A stretch of DNA of 64,000 nt. Origin: Ostrinia nubilalis (lineage: Eukaryota > Arthropoda > Insecta > Lepidoptera > Crambidae). Below, in pieces: positions 58,761-64,000 of the stretch. The DNA lies in the NCBI RefSeq assembly GCF_963855985.1, contig NC_087111.1, forward strand, positions 5,771,001-5,835,000, in the 5' to 3' direction. The translations under genes were made by a program, and so were the position numbers. Every line of letters begins with the position of its first letter. The stretch's first letter is position 1. The notes beneath the pieces were generated by a model that saw only the letters and a program-made list of their open reading frames with translations, did not search any database and was not told the DNA's origin.

Positions 58761-60196
58761 GTCTCTTTCACTGTACGTCTCGCTTCAATTGAGTCCCCCC
58801 ATGTCCCGTAGCCTTTAAATTGTGAACCTTATTGCAGGGTATCGTAAAATGTATAATTGAGTGACAAACAGAAGCAGTTGGCACATTTTTAGCAGCATTG
58901 TAACAAGGTAAACATACTCGCTATCATTTGTTGAAAAGAGACTGCTACACTCTACCGCTAGTGGCACGCGCTCAAGTAAGAAAGAGATGAATATATTTTT
59001 GTCTGAGGGCGTGGCCTTTTGTCTTGTAACGCGCCGTTTAAATCCAGTTATGGCCTGACAAATGGTGTACATATTAAGGGGGGCAATGTTAGGAAACTAT
59101 TTTTGAATCTTTTAAGACAGTTAAATTATTTACGTTCGGCGGTCGACCGAGCTCCTCCATAGTAGACAATGCACTTTATAATAAAATAGATCCCAAGTTT
59201 CATGTTATGGCCATAGATAAGTGGGGATAATGTATTGTTGAAGATAGCTACTTTATGGTATTGGGTTTGACATTTGGAGTGGTAAAGGGTGTTAGATTAT
59301 GGTTTTGTACGATAAAGCCGGTGGGAAGGCAATAGGCTTTACATTAATGGTGTCTACAATCAAATTTGGTGTGACAGAGGTTTCATTGTCCGCGTCAAAG
59401 TGGAGGTCGCTGAGAAATTAATTTATTTGAGTTGTGTCACTTTGATTGCTTAGCGGCGCGGTGGATTTTTGATGGAAATATTGTTATGATTTTTTGTGTT
59501 TCATTTTAGTCAAGTTTTTATAATGTAAAGGATTGATTAATAAACTATTTTTAAATAATATTAATATTTTTTACGAACTGTCATAAAGGGTTCATATTAT
59601 TTTTAACACGTTTTTATTGATATTCAATTTAGTCAAAATATTTAAAATATTATTGTAGTGAACCAAATCTGTGTTCGAACTGTTAAATAAATTGGTATTT
59701 AATTGAGTAAGTATGTCTTCAACCCTATTTTATTAATATTAATATTTTTGTAATTTTCCTGTACCTACTAGACGAATTTCGCAAGGGGAAAATGTTATTA
59801 GTACCTACCTATCCCACGGCAGTTCAGTTTTGCGGGGTCCTAAAACTGCCATTCGTTCGTTCGTTCGTTTCAGCCGAAAGACGTCCACTGCTGGACAAAG
59901 GCCTCCCCCAAGGATTTCCACAAAGACCGGTCCTGCGCCGCTTGCATCCAGGTACTTCCCGCGACCTTCACCAGATCGTCGGTCCACCTAGTGGGAGGCC
60001 TGCCCACGCTACGTCTTCCAGCTCGCTCGTATGGCCGCTGGGGCAGGAAAACTGCCATTAGGCATACCTAAATTAGTTGAAAAATCGTACAAACAAATAG
60101 ACTGCGACAATATTGAAAACAGTCGATTTATGATTAAACTTGGTATCAAAATAATCCAAGGTAGATTTTTTTTTAAATAAGATATTTATTATTATA
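58761..60196. other. C15 upstream region
   Basis: No gene seen. Single-copy DNA from about 58760 to 59780; the part at 59100-59460 is GC-richer than its neighbours and may be upstream regulatory DNA. From 59850 it becomes RTE LINE sequence. Confidence 0.45.
59850..60060 (-). mobile_element. RTE-type LINE 3' end
   Basis: Minus strand encodes RRSVGRPPTRWTDDLVKVAG, WMQAAQDRSLWKSLGEA, FVQQWTSFG-stop, followed by a (GAAC)n tail (CGTTCGTTCGTTCGTTTCAG on the plus strand). The frame is intact over about 62 codons. Confidence 0.85.
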
Positions 60197-61107
60197 CTAG
60201 CGGCCGCCCGCGACTTCGTACGCGTGGATCCCATTTTACCCCCTTCATCTATCTTACGCGGTTTAGATTTTTTCATATTAATGTTTTTTCCCGCTAACTC
60301 CCGTTCCCGTTGGAATTTCGCAATATCCTGTTGTAACTAAGCTTTAAGTTTACTAAGAGACCTTCATACCAAATTTCAAGCGTCTAACTTAAGCGGTTTA
60401 GATTGTTCATACAAAAGGATTTTCCCGGTAATTCCTGTTCCTGTGGGAATTTCGGGAATTCTTTTCTTAGTGCACCTCTACGGTACCTAAGCTACGTCCC
60501 TTATAAATTTCAAGTGCCTACGTTTAGCCGTTTAGGCTGTGCGTGGGTATGTCAGTGAGTCAGTCATACAAAAGGAATTTCCCGCTAATTCCAGTTCCCG
60601 TGGGAATTTTGCAATATCCTGTTGTAACTAAGCTTTAAGTTTACTAAGATACCTGCATGCCAAATTTTAAGGGTCTAACTTACGCGGTTTAGATATTTTC
60701 ATACAAATGTTTTTTCCCTCTAACTCCCGTTCCCGTGAGAATTTTGCAATATCCTGTTGTAACTAAGCTTTAAATTTACTAAGGTACCTGCATGCCAAAT
60801 TTCAAGCGTCTATCTTACGTGGCTTAGATTTTTTCATACAAATGTTTTTTCTCGCTAATTCCCGTTCCCGTAGGAATTTTGCAATATCCTGTTATAACTA
60901 AGCTTTAAGTTTACTAAGGTACCTGCTTGCCAAATTTCAAGCGTCTAACTTAAGCGGTTTAGATTTTTCATACAAAAGGATTTTCCCGCTAATGCCCGTT
61001 CCCGTGGGAATTCCTAAGTATCCTATAACCTGCCCAGGAGTATGAAGAATAATTGTACCAAGTTTCGTTAAAATCTGTCGAGTAGTTTTTGTTTCTATAA
61101 GGAACAT

Positions 61108-61152
<45 letters not shown>

Positions 61153-61271
61153 AATTTTACTGATTGCATTTTTGGCATCAGTATCGATCACTAATCACCC
61201 CCTGATAGTTATTTTGAAAATATATTTCATGTACAGAATTGACCTCTCTACAGATTTATTATAAGTATAGA
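60197..61271 (-). mobile_element. Helitron-like element with internal tandem repeats (1075 bp)
   Basis: Minus strand starts A/TCTATACTTATAATAAATC and ends GTACGAAGTCGCGGGCGGCC, GCTAG/T. It contains about five or six degenerate copies of a 135-140 bp unit (markers CCCGTTCCCGT, GCAATATCCTGTTGTAACTA, CCAAATTTCAAGCGTCTA) and a (CAGA)n tract at 61093-61149. No Rep/helicase gene. Confidence 0.75.
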
Positions 61272-63453
61272 TTTTTTTAAGATAAGATTTTATTTAAACT
61301 GGGAATAAATCATTTTATAGCATTAGGCAAAATGAGCACGTGAATAAAGAAACATTACTCATTTGGAAAGAAGTCTTACCAGTCCTACTTAGGTACCTAC
61401 TTACTGATGTTTTGACCCAATGTAGGACACCAGCGTTTTAAGAAAAAGAAAAACCTTTTTGTTTACTTTTTAATTTTTTAACATTTATTTTGTTTTTGGT
61501 TGTCTTTGAATGGCTATTTTCATTAAAAAAAAGTTCACCGATAGCACAGAATAAGTAATAGTACCAAGGTACAGATAGTAGGTAACCTTAGATAATTAAA
61601 AAGCCTAGTATAGATATTAAAGTTTCATACAAGCGCTTCGTCTAACTAAAGTGAGGCAAAAATCTTATATCATCCACTGTCATTACGTTGAGAAAATGTA
61701 CATTATAGGCGAATTTTCCGAAAGTGGAAGAGTTTTAACGTTATAAAATTGTATTATTAATTTGATAATAAGACATTTAACTAAATAAATAAAATTTGTC
61801 GGATTTTTGTACCTACCGGATGTAACGTTTCAATAGAGCCTTGAATGGTAGATCTATTTTCTCTTGCGAGTAGGTACCATCTAGGTTTTATTAATCTATG
61901 TATGTAACTTAGAAGAAGAAACTTCTATGTATTTTACCGAACACCTACTTACTGTGTCTTGTAAATTTATTTAATTCAGACATTAGTTTCTAAGTCATAA
62001 TTTTATTGCAAGTATTCTAATATATTCTATTAACTAAAAACGAATGCTTTTGATTTGTTAGACTGAGTTGCACCACCATAATTTATCCGTAACAATAACA
62101 ATAACCGGTGCTTTTTGTATGGAGTTTGACAGATTTAGTAGTAGTAAGATGGTGCAACGAAACCTAAACAAATGATTTTGCTACAAATTATATTTCGTAA
62201 TTATTGGATTTAATCACAAAGGGAAAAAAAATAAAAGTTTATTTAGCTCAAAAAATATTGTAAGTTAATAAGAAAATAATAAAATGTCTGTCTGTATGTT
62301 GAACTTCATTTCATGCCCAAACCGCTGAACTAATTTTGATGAATTGCAAATTGGGATAAAGGCATGAAAGATTTTACGTTACCTACTCACAAAGTTGAGT
62401 CGCCTTTATGTAGTAGGTTACTAGGTTAAATAAAATAAAATTAAATTAAATAATCTAAACACAAGCAGCAATAAAAGCCACACAACACAGAATTAATTGA
62501 TATAAAAATTTATAAAGAAATTCGCAGCAGTCGCGATCACTGTTAGTAGGTTAATTAAACACGTTTTAAATTATTTTAGGTATGTACCTACCTGTCTAAT
62601 TTCAACAGAAGCACAATATTTTTTTTTTTTGTGATTTTATTCCAATTTTTTTAAAGTTTTTATGTGGTTCTATCGAGAAGGACGAATTAAAGGAACATAA
62701 TCTACCCTTACCGGATTAGTCGAGCATGTTTTTTTTTACATTTTAATACTTAATTACTATAAATAAAAAAATGTGTTAAAATAAACAAAATACTTCCGCC
62801 TGCTACATAACATGATGCTACAACTACGACTGTTTAAATTAAGGAAAAACTACAGATTAACTTTCAACAATTTTTACTGTGCCGAAAAAGCAGAAGAATT
62901 ATTTTATTATGATATCGCAAAATAAACATTAAATAAAAAGTTTTTCGTATTACAATATTTGCCTATAGAACAGGTATTGTCATCTAGCGCCAAGTAGAAG
63001 AAGCTTGTCGAGACCTGTTTACAGCGACATCTCTTATAGTGTTCATAAACTACATGCTTCATCACTTTTCTCATAGTAGACTGCGACATCTATCAGGGAG
63101 TAGTGAAACCATTAAAGCTGCCATCTGTTGAAACATTCTGGTACTCGTTTGTAACTACGTTGACAGTTTTCAACAAAATATTTTACATTCGCGCGCTTTT
63201 CGAAAAGTTGGCAATAAAACTAATCATAACACAATACAATAATAATCAAGCATTTATTAACTAAACATAATTACATTAACTTTACCTGATTAGCAGGTTT
63301 ACATACCTAGTCGAGTGGACAAAACAATAATTAAGTTCTTTTATGGATAAAGCCAACAGATTGTGATAAGAATTTAGTTTTCCAAATGCAATGACTAAAC
63401 TTATGTGTTTTCAGTGAAGCATGTGATTGAAGCAAAGTTTATGTGACTTTACA
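61272..63453. other. Intergenic between C15 and the protease gene
   Basis: AT-rich, no gene apart from a MITE (62058-62167). The last few hundred bases should include the protease promoter; an acceptor-like TTTTCAG at 63408-63414 suggests a 5' UTR intron. Confidence 0.5.
62058..62167. mobile_element. MITE family B, copy 3
   Basis: Ends TTAGACTGAGTTGCACCACC and inversely TTAGGTTTCGTTGCACCATC. Contains AATAACCGGTGCTTTTTGTA. Confidence 0.75.
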
Positions 63454-63483
63454 ATGAAGGATAACATTGTTTTGTTAAAATGA
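63454..63483 (+). promoter_or_regulatory. Upstream ORF overlapping the protease start codon
   Basis: A nine-codon frame (MKDNIVLLK then TGA) begins 26 bases before the protease ATG. Its stop codon overlaps that ATG in the arrangement ATGA. Such overlap permits termination-reinitiation control in eukaryotic mRNAs, but translation of this frame is not shown by the sequence. Confidence 0.4.
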
Positions 63484-63531
63484 AATTGTTAATAAATTGT
63501 ATAATTTTATATTTTGGGATTACTAAAGCCG
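63480..63531 (+). CDS. Trypsin-like serine protease, coding exon 1 (signal peptide)
   Basis: The ATG starts a 17-residue hydrophobic segment, MKLLINCIILYFGITKA, a typical secretory signal peptide. The exon ends GCC G followed by GTAAGTAAG, a strong donor at phase 1 that joins in frame to the next exon. Position -3 is A. A short upstream frame (63454-63483) overlaps this start as ATGA. A 5' UTR acceptor (TGTGTTTTCAG, ending 63414) suggests at least one more upstream non-coding exon. Confidence 0.8.
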
Positions 63532-63652
63532 GTAAGTAAGTGGTTATCTATTGTTAACTTGTTTGAAACAAAACAATTACCTACTTAATGCCATAATTCA
63601 TTAATTTTAAGATAAGGTTTACTAATATGACTTTAACAAACTTCTTCCTCAG

Positions 63653-63756
63653 AACCTTTAAGAAAAGAAGTCCATAACTTACCGCAAAATGTAACTTTTA
63701 AAAACACAAGAAGAATAGTAGGCGGGCGCGAAGTGGGTGAAACGAGGCCTTACATG
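63653..63756 (+). CDS. Trypsin-like serine protease, coding exon 2 (propeptide and activation site), partial gene
   Basis: After a CTTCTTCCTCAG acceptor the frame continues from exon 1 with a short propeptide (residues 18-38) and then RRIVGGREVGETRPYM before the donor ATG/GTATGT at phase 0. Arg38/Ile39-Val-Gly-Gly is the classic activation cleavage site of S1A (chymotrypsin-family) proteases; after cleavage the new Ile N-terminus folds into the active-site pocket. The short propeptide without a clip domain fits insect trypsin/chymotrypsin-like enzymes better than clip-domain immune proteases. The catalytic His, Asp and Ser lie beyond the window, so activity and specificity cannot be judged. 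The intron after this exon contains an RTE LINE fragment. Confidence 0.8.
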
Positions 63757-63778
63757 GTATGTTAAATGCATAATAACG

Positions 63779-63960
63779 AGTCATCATCATTTCATCGCAC
63801 GACGTCCACTGCTGAACATGCCTCCTCCAATGATTTCCATATTGATCGGTTGGTAGCGGTCTGCATCCAGCGCCTTTCTGCTACCTTTATGAGGTCGACT
63901 ACAAGGTGGACGTCTCACACTGCGCTTTCCTGTACATGGTCTCCACTCTAGAACCTTGCT
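63779..63960 (-). mobile_element. RTE-type LINE 3' end in the protease intron
   Basis: (CAT)n tail, then CGACGTCCACTGCTGAACAT and GGTCTGCATCCAGCGCCTTT, inverse of the RTE tail. 5'-truncated. Confidence 0.75.
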
Positions 63961-64000
63961 GACGAGTAATAAACTGAATTCACACCAGACTTCACCTTTT

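Overview
The window is eukaryotic, AT-rich and gene-poor, and reads as a moth or butterfly (Lepidoptera) chromosome segment. The evidence is the mixture of RTE-type LINE 3' ends, CR1/L2-type LINE remains, short Helitrons ending in CTAG, and many small inverted-repeat transposons, lying around an insect-type homeobox gene with very long introns. Almost all open reading frames of 60-100 codons here are chance frames or transposon fragments.

Main gene: a TLX/HOX11-family homeobox gene, orthologous to Drosophila C15 (clawless), on the minus strand. Its three coding exons are at 58357-57808, 40697-40469 and 18346-18049. Splice phases agree at both junctions and give a 358-residue protein with an eh1 (Groucho-binding) motif, a homeodomain with the family's Thr47, and a conserved C-terminal tail. 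Intron 1 is about 17.1 kb and intron 2 about 22.1 kb; both are full of transposons mixed with single-copy DNA that may hold enhancers.

Second gene: the first two coding exons of a secreted trypsin-like serine protease on the plus strand (63480-63756), cut by the right window edge. It lies head-to-head with C15 across about 5 kb. I see no functional link between the two genes.

Layout: 1-18 kb is C15's downstream flank, holding a 3.1 kb inverted-repeat element (7195-10337) that contains a G-rich minisatellite and a LINE reverse-transcriptase fragment, plus tandem repeats and a near-perfect 146-bp hairpin (14349-14668). 18-40 kb is C15 exon 3 and intron 2, with a 3.1 kb composite element around a decayed RTE LINE, a duplicated GC-rich block, a 109-bp tandem repeat, and a nested element carrying both a hAT-like MITE and a Helitron. 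40-58 kb is exon 2 and intron 1, with a young 2.5 kb palindromic element resembling a long-TIR Mutator-like transposon (47682-50170). 58-64 kb is the C15 promoter, a 1.07 kb Helitron with internal tandem repeats, and the start of the protease gene.

Most striking observations: three insertions (a Helitron, a hAT-like MITE and the 3.1 kb inverted-repeat element) have unoccupied sibling copies of their target site in the same window, so their boundaries and target duplications can be read directly. No CRISPR array, rRNA or intact tRNA was found.
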